64,000 nucleotides of DNA from Gammaproteobacteria bacterium (GTDB taxonomy: Bacteria; Pseudomonadota; Gammaproteobacteria; Steroidobacterales; GCA-2729495): positions 1 to 64,000 of the forward strand of contig JASJBD010000001.1 of assembly GCA_030066665.1 (NCBI GenBank), written 5' to 3'. The notes under the pieces are model-generated. The model was not told where the DNA came from. It was given only the letters and a program-made list of their open reading frames with translations, and made no database searches. Below, one piece after another: positions 27,501 to 32,372 of this stretch (the stretch's first letter is position 1; each line of letters begins with the position of its first letter). A program made the translations under genes and the position numbers.

Positions 27501-28304
27501 GTCCTTGTCAGGTTTTGGCAGCGTATCGCCCGGGGCGGTAAGCCCCACTGCCAGCGCGCCGCTGGTCGCGGTTGTCGTCGTGCCGTAGGCAATGTTGTTC
27601 GTGATGGTGTCATTTCCGCCACCGCCCTGAATGCCGGTGCCGGTCGCTTCAGAGGCCGAGGTGGACTTGAATTCCGCAGACTCGCGCACTGTCGCGTTCA
27701 ATTCGCCGGTCGCGTTACCGGTCGTCGCGAAGCCATTGGTCGTCAGGATGCCGTCGTTCTCGAGCGTGTCGTTGCCGTCGCCGAGGTCCACGCCGAGCAT
27801 TTCGGTCTTGGTCGTGATCGATACGTCGACTTCTTTGTCGTCGCCGAGCGGGTCGATCTGCTGGAACTCCAGTATGGCCCCGTCGGCATAACCGCCGGTC
27901 GACGCGCCGAGCGCGTTAATGATCGAGTCGTTGTCAACGGTGTCATTGCCGTCGCCGGCCTTGATTGCAGTGCTTGTCGCGTTCGCCTCGGTCTCGTCAG
28001 GCTCCTGGGTCAACAGTGCGGTCGCAGTCGCATTCGAGTCCACGCCCAGCGTGCTGGTAATCGAGTCATCGCCATCCTTGGCATCAATACCGGTCGCGGC
28101 GGCGCTGACCTTTTCGCCGGTGTCGGTAATGACGGTGGCAACAGCCGAGAGTGGCAGGCCTGGCTCAATAACATCGGCAGCATCCGTGCCCGTGAGACCG
28201 GTATCGGTTTCTTCCTGGTCCGCGCGGACCGACAACGGCAGGTTCGAGACGAGGCAAAGGCTGAGGATGGACGCAGGTAGAGACCCGGCAACGATCCTTG
28301 TCAT
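12552..28304 (-). CDS. Giant autotransporter adhesin (type Va secretion), 5,250 residues
   Basis: One uninterrupted frame of 15.75 kb from an ATG with an aaggggg site. Residues 1-28 are a Sec signal peptide. The passenger (about 30-4640) is a long series of beta-helix-type repeats rich in Ala, Thr, Asp, Asn and Gly; most end in G-x-G-D-D-x-V-T-N-S/T-G, close to the RTX-like G-G-x-G-x-D turn. Part A (about 30-1400) has longer units with Pro/Lys/Gly linkers. Part B (about 1440-3000) has fourteen WDGGT units. Part C (about 3000-4600) is more varied and contains a Cys-bearing insert. A linker with M-Q-x-x-x-D-G-F leads to the barrel (about 4970-5250), whose last residue is Phe as the BAM complex expects. 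A surface adhesin or biofilm fibre is the natural reading. Confidence 0.92.
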   Translation of the reverse strand: MTRIVAGSLPASILSLCLVSNLPLSVRADQEETDTGLTGTDAADVIEPGLPLSAVATVITDTGEKVSAAATGIDAKDGDDSITSTLGVDSNATATALLTQEPDETEANATSTAIKAGDGNDTVDNDSIINALGASTGGYADGAILEFQQIDPLGDDKEVDVSITTKTEMLGVDLGDGNDTLENDGILTTNGFATTGNATGELNATVRESAEFKSTSASEATGTGIQGGGGNDTITNNIAYGTTTTATSGALAVGLTAPGDTLPKPDKDANITTEAKATSKAEVTGIHGDEAELENENKDSSAFGLNGLQVTYDKTVSSPSGDDTITNNGFLTGNATATSGAGSGSVSVQVDGSVETKATAESEATGSGVNGGGGSDTIDNNGELLTTATATSGSVAVAVEIGAKDENGQTGGGGSNGNDNGAPKPPTPSKDKESKSSTDATAKAKAEATGITADGDARSETTSFSAGIDDNALVIDYQKVVEYLEGNDTVSNDFALQAFGTATAGSGAVGVTIASAGSAEAKANAEADSYAGAISTGFGNDIITNLGLLTTESNANATAVSVGVAVGQPVDDSGGQNGGGQDDPPTPASPDKITSKTENNATAKARASGIDADGPGENETTTGSLSLGVDGLEFGLSRDKAKAAGTDTVTNEFGVTVNARAGADSVDASIQIDAVGSVNSEAKAVAEAEAVGVATGAGGDTITNSGVLLVGADADADSVSFGLSASKPPAGETPGGDGENKKDKTNVKTDASATATANAIGIDAEGKDHLNSTAAGLEISGSGLNFQWSQDKESLGATDTVTNTGAVTATAYAESGAVSLGIAINADGSIDAEANSKANATSSGVLTGGGGDTIDNQALVGSSSTATATALGVTVGVAQPTDETGQKPTLFDKIKERFASANSQANAEATARSSGIDSEGDAGRQTDSVVVDISAAGLVVDVDREFTSAAGDDDVTNSGDLTASATALTLAGAADVKVNTEGTASSETNAKSKAEAGGVLTGGGADDVTNSGTLAATADATAGAVSISFTQPSGEAVQSKAESKSDAQANATGIATDDGRESALSTTDVSIGPDGIITAYSNEESANAANDTVNNAGAVSATALTLSGAGAGAGAVDLDGPAKADAKAKSVSRAVAVDVGGGDDFIDTEGQLTASADAISGALAVAVNKNADENSKGKAEVEAGATAESTAVGIAGDSGENRQTDINLSITRDGLAGSYANEKFTQTGDDEITNRGGVDAEATSTAGAAGVAIAIEGSASSTVNVSAKSDSKAIEAGGGADFIDNSGTLTADSDSIAATLSVAVTTDGNATTNIGLMDGGNKAEASAVGIDSAGQSQDSTLVSGAINFDDIGVEANYTKIEDTLAGDGIDEIINSGDVTATSSALAPEVAAGITGEGVALSIGRTSAEATASAIEAGNLGDSVDNSGHLTAAADAEAILANVAVAGKGLAIAANSVWDGGTKAEAAATGIDADSGAQKTTMVDAKANSDVAYVRYTDEYQAAAGNDEVTNTGQIDASAFALAPSLSVAVDLGQENKTGIAAAVSTSTAEAKTNAIRGGDGDDTLDNSGLLNATADANAVSANVAVVNQGVAAAADAVWDGGTKAEAEATGIAGDGGDRTRNTRLSIGTNDTSFTKETVAADGVDDIDNTGEINADATANAGSVGVAVAAKGVGVATSTATADSTATAIDAGAGASTDDVFNSGQLSADSTARAAAASVSVTNGGVALSFDSVWDGGTGATATARGIDLGEGGETLTNEGEIGASADAETLSASIAVSMKGVAGASATSSGKADAVAIDASGGDDVDTVTNSGELTADALSIAAASSISVTNQGLSIATGAVWDGGTGSEATARGIDVGDGADVITNTNGITATSDAIAAEAAVGVSVQGVAGASATSSGDAEATAIHAGDEDNDAVDTVTNSGRLVADAESNAATATVAVTNQGVALAAGAVWDGGTGSDAKSRGIETGGGADVINNTGDVDALSTARVAELSTAVAVQGVAGAIATSTGEADAVAIDAGSGDADDEVFNSGTLVADADAIAATAAVSVTTAGVAVAGGATWDGGTTATADAQGIAVGEGSDDVTNDGDMTITADAKSAEAAVGVAVSGVAGATATATGDATAIGINAGDGNAVDTVTNTGDLVVESDALSIAAAVSVTTAGVGVAGGEVWDGGTEANTKSTGIAVGEGGDEITNSGLVDVHADSKVAELAVSVAIEGASGASASSTGTADATAIDAGAGDYVDTITNTGTLDAEADALATAAAVAVTKFGVSGTSGGAVWDGGTTGDARARGIDGGSGGDTVDNEGSINADADAIAASAAVSVTVAGVAGSINTSTAEANASGIDVSQGDDEDSVTSSGNITAASKGLANTATAAVTPAGVAIAADAIWDGGTSAATRARAVETGLGADDIVIQTAAGATEDIDVSASTLAEAASASVAVTVGGVAGAVATSTAEADAVGLDAGEGEYDDVVTSDANLTADSTAIAASAAVSFAGFGVAVAGNNVWDGGTTAVADATSIEVGAGDDDVTSTGAVTTDSVATATGISASVTAGGVGGAITAANATADSTAIDLGAGDDDAETSNTIDVTSVANANTISVAGATYGVAVAGNNAWDGGTTAVARSSGIDAGSGVDEIDNSAAITTNATTVAPTLSVAYTTGGVAAAVSTATGDAAANAIEGGDDADRINSTGDLDASADAVAVAANLALTGVGVAGGADAVWDGGTVTRADARAISGGTGNDTITSGEFPAEPENPAPTADEPAIPNTVNATANSTTVATTAAITGAGVSIATTTATADADGHAIDGGLGNDEIRNASNLQGEANASATAVSLTVTGVGVGVAADSVWDGGTTASARASGISGGEGSDLIRSGDVSEPEEDEAEENGPATMAEEPAFENTVTAIADADAVSVGVSLTGVGVSASTTTSTANADASAIDGGVGDDDVRNASDIMSIADADASAVAASVTGAGVAGAFDSVWDGGTKANATAAGITGGDGIDSLVNTAEVTSVADADTLSVSAAATLTGMAGAAAASTATGRATGLDGGAGEDSVTNESSVYAKSLADGEGVSVAAVLDGIAVAGLLEAGTTADSQAIGLAGGDARDIVTNAADADIRVESQAKAVDTAVAVSLRGIAAANSNAETFADAAGLSGGAGNDDVINDGTITTVETAGDGSVAPGAVTADSRARAISIALVGGGIAQADANATATTSGLRGGEGQDLVDNKGEIDLAATAKSRGQALAVSGVGAAVSDASATSTVGGSALEGGDGVDTLVNSNTVTITNTAITTTRSISVAGVGASIGSADSVANASAGGASGGEGNDTILNTASGVIDVDAKADVVAQNVTVSVAGLADGSAKTLTLIDAAGLAGDAGDDMITNEGAIAVNGESRSLAEGASASAAGDATARAGTEVETRLAGIDGGDGGDRILNKGNLQVGPGEGEARWMATLEASSSSSGFAGAFDAQSSAFAATDAIGVDGGNADDDISNEGDLRVLATALNTTNAGSSTAFGTSEGGGLSGAVTAGGGLSGGTGNDKLQSGGTLEVEAESRLEQEGTSNTFAGTGEDGAELTASTAAVGMSGGVGDDCLHIGSGVSDGCERIHDGAPQGERRLVVNATSTLDQDGTTSTFAGTGEAAATLAADTVATGMSGDEGADRFVVDGSLEIEARSNLVQNGGTTSFAGTGDAGATLAAETVARGVSGGAGEDRIVATGAITITAQSTLVSRGDSDTVFGTSDVNAETGAITRGAGIDGGDADDEIDSAAELTLNATSTLTLNSSSYTFGGTGESGNSLAATSEMDGILGGQGDDRIYNSGDISIESLAKLDSVGESEATFGTSSGNTVSGGIVKASGLRGGAGDDEIANRTGAQIDITATADVSTESIAYTFGGGSTAASVLTGDAEVVGITGDAGGDTLENAGDISLSVTANLKSDGGSETSIGGSSAVGTSEAAARAIGMDGGDDDDILTNTGAIDIDVTVVADAVGNAESGVFVGDAETGAVTVAKATATGLSTGEGNDELTNSGLVLVEADATGYALGYASGQTISIGNTSTSVGRSTAEATAVGIVDGDDASTITNENTLDVKATARTAKALETAFRVYRLQGQNSEEVEPDSDLIPEVVLELPDFNENDPETGQPNSEKYPLGTIVYCTGGGAECVPNTDVNRKGNYHEAVVAAETDEFSWQYDGTTDPAPAPSAFLPDLSDPDNQAMYPDGTILYCTDTACSTTNSAGSEPFEVSVETIITPGWQVFAAVEDLPDLDDPANQALYPEGTVVACQSTGCTRDPGLVGEDAEAAATYYEVNVTTDDSEDPPVVTYSWQPFDGRDVDGMRIEGLEIQVVTVAEADSFPSYAAANGNGLGGTGNATGNSRATATAWGMRLGDARDDVTNTGLVNVTATAEAVFAVAADGDNFGDATGKAFSFGAAAATGFELGDGDNVLWNNGDITVLAQPTTQSFAEASGGDICIWFFGWWCGGGGDGIGTAEATLVADARGITSGDGADTFTNEGEITVTAAPLVRTDNRKGEFVADVRQENSETINVFVTSRAIGIETGAGDDDVTNTGEVTVLAKDLLSGCSNQACVDFTKAKGIDSSVVEAAGILTGDGNDTLRNNGVVSAQILIDGERSDTVAIDLGAGDDTLYLGDEADITGSVTLGEGDDMLELSGTPTITHSNPALVNPAAAGGVDTLMLNGAGAFAGSPTGFERAGKIGAGTYQLPGMDSMRHLTVDEGTLALDSDYEFAADGEYVTAVYTDGRFGQLSINGDTSLDGDIEVEKRGDTFVRGGTRYDLIEATGAVTDAFATMTLPEPTPLLRFELDQDADSLGLEAVAEPFEKVATNPMRDTIARNLNGVARNATGDFAEVLGRMQSMQDGFDRAFQSLSPDSHQVSAVGSASMIQQTTSLLQSHLRMSRGLYRGTRRAAPSLGNVGLSLNSNGEASVGFNSGPHLAPRAYTGEFSGGALAPAMSASGPTARKPNAQSRSQAWLLGLMSKGKFDEVDGYTAFDQDTGAFALGYDFRLGERWLVGASVGKAETEIDMFDAFAEGDIEGWYGSLYGSWFTPRHYIEFGASYTDQDIDNRRLLEVGGLSRIASSSHKGDVLATFAGAGMLFEFDAVYIEPYATLQYVHFDEKGFTETGAGSLNQIVAARSTDALFGETGATLGRSHQLGDGELDWHLSAGLNYDFDIDDARISYSYAGAPGTVLQLEGRQLGETSGVFGAGVAWSSDRIGLSLDYLGRFNSDYDEQSVGAFFTLRF
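15330..16030 (-). other. Cysteine-pair insert inside the autotransporter passenger
   Basis: This stretch (residues about 4090-4325) does not follow the beta-helix repeat. It contains three related units built on Y-P-x-G-T followed by two cysteines 4-6 residues apart, each preceded by L-P-D-x-x-D-P. The rest of the passenger has almost no cysteine, apart from isolated pairs encoded near 14560, 14890 and 17530. It may be a small disulfide-bonded domain inserted in the stalk. Confidence 0.7.
19350..23960 (-). repeat. Fourteen tandem coding repeats marked by WDGGT
   Basis: The codons for V-W-D-G-G-T recur near 19366, 19757, 20137, 20452, 20785, 21128, 21452, 21790, 22120, 22436, 22777, 23097, 23506 and 23930. 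Spacing runs from about 315 to 425 bases, near 110 residues per unit. Each unit carries two beta-helix half-repeats. Copies differ mostly at silent positions around the motif, which points to old duplications kept by selection. Confidence 0.88.
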
Positions 28305-28645
28305 TGTGACCCCCTTAATTTGTCACACGGTGAGACGGAGGACTTTGCGCCGGTGGCAGAATTCGCTTAGGGAAAGAGCGATAAATGCGTGCGGCTAATA
28401 ATGGTTTTGTCCTCGGGGAACAACGTAGGGTCGAGACAGAGACCTCTCAATAGGTACGAACCGTAATTGTCCCGGATGAAGGAATAGGGAGATAATTGGG
28501 GGGGTTTTTAGATAAATAGCCCCTCCCAATGCCAACGCACTGATACTGTTCATCTACCGGCTACAGCGCGCAGCCAGCGCGCCAGGCCGGTCCGCAATAC
28601 AGAAAATACGTTCCTCTTACATAAGAACAGCCAGAGGCACACACC
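28305..28645. other. Intergenic region between autotransporter and NmrA-like gene
   Basis: 341 bases without a supportable gene, less GC-rich than the surroundings. It must hold the promoters of the two divergent genes. The only structure seen is an imperfect hairpin at 28496-28529 (ttggggggg against cccctcccaa with one G-T pair). I cannot assign a promoter or operator with confidence. Confidence 0.6.
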
Positions 28646-29500
28646 ATGATTCTGCTAACCGGCGCCACCGGCAACACCGGCGGCGAAGCCGCCAAACACC
28701 TGGCTGCGGCTAAAGCTCCATTTCGCGTTCTGATCCGTAATCCCGACAAGGCCGGACCGCTGGAAGAGCTGGGCGCGGAGATTGCGATCGGCGATTTCGG
28801 CGATGCCGAGGCTCTGCGCCAGGCGCTCGCTGGTGTCGACAAGGCCTACCTGGTTACGCCGAACGAGGAAGATCAGCCACAGTGGGAGCGCCAGTTCATC
28901 GAGCTGGCACAGGAGGCCGGCGTGAAACACATTGTCTATCTGTCGTCGATGGAGTCCGTGCCGGGCGCCACGACGCAGGTCACGCAGGCGCACGTGGCTG
29001 CGGAACAGCAGCTCCGGGATTCCGGCTTGACCTGGACCATGATTCGGCCGACATTTTTCAACCAGCTGTTGCTGAGCACGGCGCGCGGCGTCAAGGCGAA
29101 AGATGCCATCGTGTTTCCGCTCGGGAGTGGCCGGCTGGTCACGACCGACGTGCGCGATATCGGTGAGGTCATTGCCAAAGTGCTGACCGAGCCGGGCCAC
29201 GAAAACCAGAGCTACGACATCACCGGGCCCGATCTGGTGACCATGACCGAGGTCGCCGAGAAGTTCTCGAAAGTGCTCGGCCGCCAGATCGACTACGTCG
29301 ATCAGCCGATCGAGGAATTCGCCGGCATCCTGCGCATGATCGGCATGAAGGACTGGCGCGTCGACGCGGTTTGCGAAGAACTGGCCATGATCGCCGCCGG
29401 TTCACTCGAGCATCGGACGGACACAATCGAGAAACTGCTGGGGCGCCCGCCGATCTCGCTTGACCAGTTCATCTCGGACTACAAGGCCGCCTTCGAGTAA
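28646..29500 (+). CDS. NmrA-like NAD(P)-binding protein
   Basis: 284 residues, an atypical short-chain dehydrogenase/NmrA fold. The dinucleotide motif G-A-T-G-N-T-G-G lies at residues 6-13, with R-N-P-D-K after the second strand, fitting NADP binding. The H-I-V-Y-L-S-S-M region and the later W-T-M-I-R-P-T-F-F are typical of NmrA and quinone-oxidoreductase-like members. There is no signal peptide, unlike the two NmrA-like proteins at the right end. It is the first gene of a same-strand run that leads into the nitrogenase-like cluster; the DUF1330 gene starts 15 bases on. Confidence 0.88.
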   Translation: MILLTGATGNTGGEAAKHLAAAKAPFRVLIRNPDKAGPLEELGAEIAIGDFGDAEALRQALAGVDKAYLVTPNEEDQPQWERQFIELAQEAGVKHIVYLSSMESVPGATTQVTQAHVAAEQQLRDSGLTWTMIRPTFFNQLLLSTARGVKAKDAIVFPLGSGRLVTTDVRDIGEVIAKVLTEPGHENQSYDITGPDLVTMTEVAEKFSKVLGRQIDYVDQPIEEFAGILRMIGMKDWRVDAVCEELAMIAAGSLEHRTDTIEKLLGRPPISLDQFISDYKAAFE

Positions 29501-29514
29501 CGGAGCAGCTGGCG

Positions 29515-29802
29515 GTGACCGTCTACGCCATCGCACAGGGCCGGATCACGGATCGGGAACAGTTCCAGCGCTACCTGGAAAAATCCGGTCCATCGCTGGC
29601 CGCCTATGACGGCCGGGTGCTGGCGGTCGATGAGCAGACGGCCACGATTGAGGGCGAGGCGGACTATCCGCGCACGGTCATCGTGGCCTTTGAGTCCGCC
29701 GATCAGTTTCACCGCTGGTACAACTCGCCGGCGTACCAGGCCGCGAAGGCCGAACGCGAGCATGCCAGTGTCGGGCGTTTCATCCTGGTGCACGGCATTT
29801 GA
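29515..29802 (+). CDS. DUF1330-family protein
   Basis: 95 residues from a GTG with a ggag site about 10 bases upstream. The ferredoxin-like dimeric alpha/beta barrel pattern of DUF1330 is seen: Y-A-I-A-Q-G-R-I at the start, then T-V-I-V-A-F-E-S, A-x-x-W-Y-N-S-P-A-Y-Q. The biochemical role of this family is not established. Its stop overlaps the start of the HemF-like gene, so the two are coupled. Confidence 0.85.
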   Translation: MTVYAIAQGRITDREQFQRYLEKSGPSLAAYDGRVLAVDEQTATIEGEADYPRTVIVAFESADQFHRWYNSPAYQAAKAEREHASVGRFILVHGI

Positions 29803-30560
29803 GCAATAACCGAACGGACTTCGCGCATCCGCGCGACAGCTATATCGACCTGTTGCGCGACTTCTATGCCGGTATCAATGGTGCCGACGCCGCTGAACCC
29901 GTGCGCGAAGCCGCTGGCGACAACTGGTGCTGTCACACCGAGGTATCGCGGGGCGCGGTCCTGGAAAAGGCCGGTACGGTGTTGCTGCACATCGTCGACG
30001 GCAAGATCTATAACAGTCCCGGCAGCATCAAGCAGTTTGAGACCCTGGCCTATCCGGCGAATCCGCGGGTACCGGGTTTCGTATTCCTGATGAACTTGAA
30101 CGATACCGAGGCCGGGGGCCGATCGATCGTCTTGTTTACCGACATCATCCTGCAGACGGGTGAACGCAACACGACCGCAACGAACATTTTCCAGCGGGCC
30201 GTGCAGGCTGTTTACGAACGGCATCATCGGGATTTCGCGGACCGCTTCAAGACCCAACCCGGTAGCATCATGGCCGGCATCTCCGCAGAGTGCGGTGTGA
30301 TGGACTTTTTCCAGGAAACGGACGCCGAACCCTTTGTCGATGAATTGCTGCGGGCGGTACTGCCGGCGTATCGCGAAATCCTGGATACGACCGCCCAGGA
30401 ACCGGCGACTACCGACGACATCAACGCGATGTATGAGCACCGCGCCCGCCTGGTCGAGTGGCTGACACTGGACGATATCGGCATCCAGTTCGCCCGCGCC
30501 AGCGGCATGCCGCTGGCCGAAATCGAAGCCTACGGGTATCCGCCGGTAGTCCGCTATTGA
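29799..30560 (+). CDS. Divergent coproporphyrinogen III oxidase (HemF)-like protein
   Basis: 253 residues from a TTG that overlaps the DUF1330 stop. HemF uses O2 to decarboxylate two propionates of coproporphyrinogen III. Several HemF landmarks are recognisable: R-G-A-V-L-E-K-A-G (HemF G-G-V-F-E-Q-A-G), P-x-N-P-R-V-P (N-P-Y-V-P), A-V-L-P-A-Y-R-E, and the C-terminal Y-E-H-R-A-R-L-V-E-W (Y-R-R-G-R-Y-V-E-F). The protein is about 45 residues shorter than E. coli HemF and lacks the G-G-G-x-D-L-T-P block, so it is unlikely to be the housekeeping enzyme. Its place just before nitrogenase-like genes, relatives of chlorophyll enzymes, makes action on a tetrapyrrole-like compound possible. Confidence 0.62.
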   Translation: MSNNRTDFAHPRDSYIDLLRDFYAGINGADAAEPVREAAGDNWCCHTEVSRGAVLEKAGTVLLHIVDGKIYNSPGSIKQFETLAYPANPRVPGFVFLMNLNDTEAGGRSIVLFTDIILQTGERNTTATNIFQRAVQAVYERHHRDFADRFKTQPGSIMAGISAECGVMDFFQETDAEPFVDELLRAVLPAYREILDTTAQEPATTDDINAMYEHRARLVEWLTLDDIGIQFARASGMPLAEIEAYGYPPVVRY

Positions 30561-30611
30561 GCCATCTCTTCGGAAACTACGTACGCCAGGCGGTCCTTTC
30601 CCGCAGACCCG

Positions 30612-30639
30612 TTGGCGGCGAACAGGCGTAGACTAATCT
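30612..30639 (+). promoter_or_regulatory. Putative promoter for the nitrogenase-like operon
   Basis: TTGGCG at 30612-30617 and TAATCT at 30634-30639 are 16 bases apart, in the only sizeable gap (97 bases) upstream of the Fe-protein genes. The match is moderate. Confidence 0.3.
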
Positions 30640-30657
30640 AATGTGTGGGGGAGCAGC

Positions 30658-31500
30658 ATGAAGCAGATTGCACTTTATGGCAAAGGCAGCATCGGCAAGA
30701 GCACCATTGCCACGCATCTGTCTTACGCCATCGCCGACGGGGGGCAACGAGTCTTTCAAATGGGCTGTGACCCGATGTCGGACAGCACCCACAACCTGCT
30801 CACCGAGTACCCCAAACCAATCCTCGACGTCCTGGCGGCAAAAGACTTCGAATACGAGGACATCGAGGTTGCCGACATCGTCCTCCAGTCACCCTTGCAA
30901 TTCGAGCACGATGGGTCGGTGTTCTGCGCCGAAGCCGGCGGGCCGGAACCGGGAATTGGCTGCGGCGGCAAGGGCGTGACGGAGGCGATCAACACGCTAA
31001 AGCGGCTCGAGGTATTCGATGAGCTCGGGCCCGATCTCGTCATCTACGACATCCTCGGCGATGTCGTGTGCGGCGGATTCTCGCAGCCGATTCGCGACGG
31101 CTTTGCCGAGACTACCTACATTGTCACCAGCGGCGAGCTTGAAGCGCTTTACCAAGCTGCAAACGTGATGGGCGCAGTGAACCGTTTCGCGCAACGCGCG
31201 GGTTCCAAACTGGGCGGACTGATCGTGAACCTGCGCGGCATGGATAGAGAGGAAGAGATCATTAACGACTTCGCCGCCAAGACCGGCACCCAGGTACTCG
31301 CAATGATTCCATTTAGCCAGCTGGTCAAGGAATGCGGTGGCCAGGGCAAAACGGTATTTGAGGACCACCCCGACTCCATCGAAGCGGGGCAGTATCGCCG
31401 GCTGGCCGAGCTGGTGATGGCCGGCGATTACGAGCCCACCACGCCGCAGCCGATGAGCTTCGAGGAGCTGTACGAGTGGTGGTGCCCCTACGTGAACTGA
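30658..31500 (+). CDS. NifH/BchL-like Fe protein, copy 1
   Basis: 280 residues; the ATG follows gggggag. This is the ATP-driven reductase component of a nitrogenase-like enzyme: a dimer bridged by one [4Fe-4S] cluster. The deviant Walker A is G-K-G-S-I-G-K-S (residues 8-15), with Ser where Gly is usual. The cluster ligands are both present: C102 in G-I-G-C-G-G and C138 in G-D-V-V-C-G-G-F. In the switch I block, G-C-D-P-M-S-D-S-T, a Met replaces the lysine that NifH has at position 41. The second Fe protein follows after 16 bases. Paralogue-specific changes suggest division of labour between the two. Confidence 0.93.
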   Translation: MKQIALYGKGSIGKSTIATHLSYAIADGGQRVFQMGCDPMSDSTHNLLTEYPKPILDVLAAKDFEYEDIEVADIVLQSPLQFEHDGSVFCAEAGGPEPGIGCGGKGVTEAINTLKRLEVFDELGPDLVIYDILGDVVCGGFSQPIRDGFAETTYIVTSGELEALYQAANVMGAVNRFAQRAGSKLGGLIVNLRGMDREEEIINDFAAKTGTQVLAMIPFSQLVKECGGQGKTVFEDHPDSIEAGQYRRLAELVMAGDYEPTTPQPMSFEELYEWWCPYVN

Positions 31501-31516
31501 GGCAAGGCAAAGGCTT

Positions 31517-32362
31517 ATGCGACAAATAGCGGTCTATGGCAAAGGTGGCATCGGCAAGTCGATGATCTCGTCGCATATCAGTTTTGCCTTTGCCAGCAAC
31601 GGGCTGCGAGTCCTGCACCTGGGCTGCGACCCGAAGCATGACAGCACGCGGCTGCTGCTCGGGGGGCAAATGCCCCACGCGATCCTGGACGTGCTGCGGG
31701 AGGTTGGTTTTATGACGCAGCGGGTGAAGTTAGATGACGTCATCTACTCCAGCCCGCTGAATGACAGCGTGCCCGGTATGCTGTTCGGCGCCGAGAGCGG
31801 CGGACCGGTACCGGGTTCGGGTTGCGCCGGCAAGGGGGTCACGGAGGCCATCCACACGCTCAGCCAATTACATGTCGCGGACGAGCTGGAGCTGGACGCG
31901 ATGTTGTACGACGTGCTGGGCGATGTGGTCTGCGGCGGATTCACGATGCCGCTCAAGCGTGGTTACGCGAAGGAAGTTTACATTGTGACCAGCGGTGAGC
32001 TGCCGGCAATGTTTGCCGCCTGCAACATTTCCAAGGCGGTGGCACGATTTGCGCAGCGCTCCGGGGTGCGTTTGGGCGGTATCGTCGGCAACCTGCGCAA
32101 CATGGCGAATGAACGCGAAATCCTGAACCGTTTCGCCCAGCAGCTCGGCACGCAGATTGTCGGTTTCGTGCCCTATAGCGAAAAGATCAAGGCGGCTTCC
32201 GGCAGGGGGGAGACCCTGTTTCAGTATGCGCCGGATTCGCCCGAGTGCGATGCGATGCGACAGCTGGCAGACAATATCTACAACAACGAATCCATGGACG
32301 TCCCGGAACCCATGACCTTCGATGAACTCCATCACTGGTGGCAGGCGAACAAGGCGGCGTAG
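31517..32362 (+). CDS. NifH/BchL-like Fe protein, copy 2
   Basis: 281 residues. All Fe-protein motifs are canonical: Walker A G-K-G-G-I-G-K-S (8-15), G-C-D-P-K-H-D-S-T-R, cluster ligands C103 (G-S-G-C-A-G-K-G) and C139 (G-D-V-V-C-G-G-F). It is clearly a paralogue of copy 1, both ending in an M-x-F-x-E/D-L-x-x-W-W segment. Two complete Fe-protein genes side by side are unusual for DPOR, COR or nitrogenase operons, which carry one each. The two products could form a heterodimer or serve two partners. The stop codon overlaps the ribosome site (aggag) of the next gene. Confidence 0.93.
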   Translation: MRQIAVYGKGGIGKSMISSHISFAFASNGLRVLHLGCDPKHDSTRLLLGGQMPHAILDVLREVGFMTQRVKLDDVIYSSPLNDSVPGMLFGAESGGPVPGSGCAGKGVTEAIHTLSQLHVADELELDAMLYDVLGDVVCGGFTMPLKRGYAKEVYIVTSGELPAMFAACNISKAVARFAQRSGVRLGGIVGNLRNMANEREILNRFAQQLGTQIVGFVPYSEKIKAASGRGETLFQYAPDSPECDAMRQLADNIYNNESMDVPEPMTFDELHHWWQANKAA

Positions 32363-32372
32363 GAGAACACAA

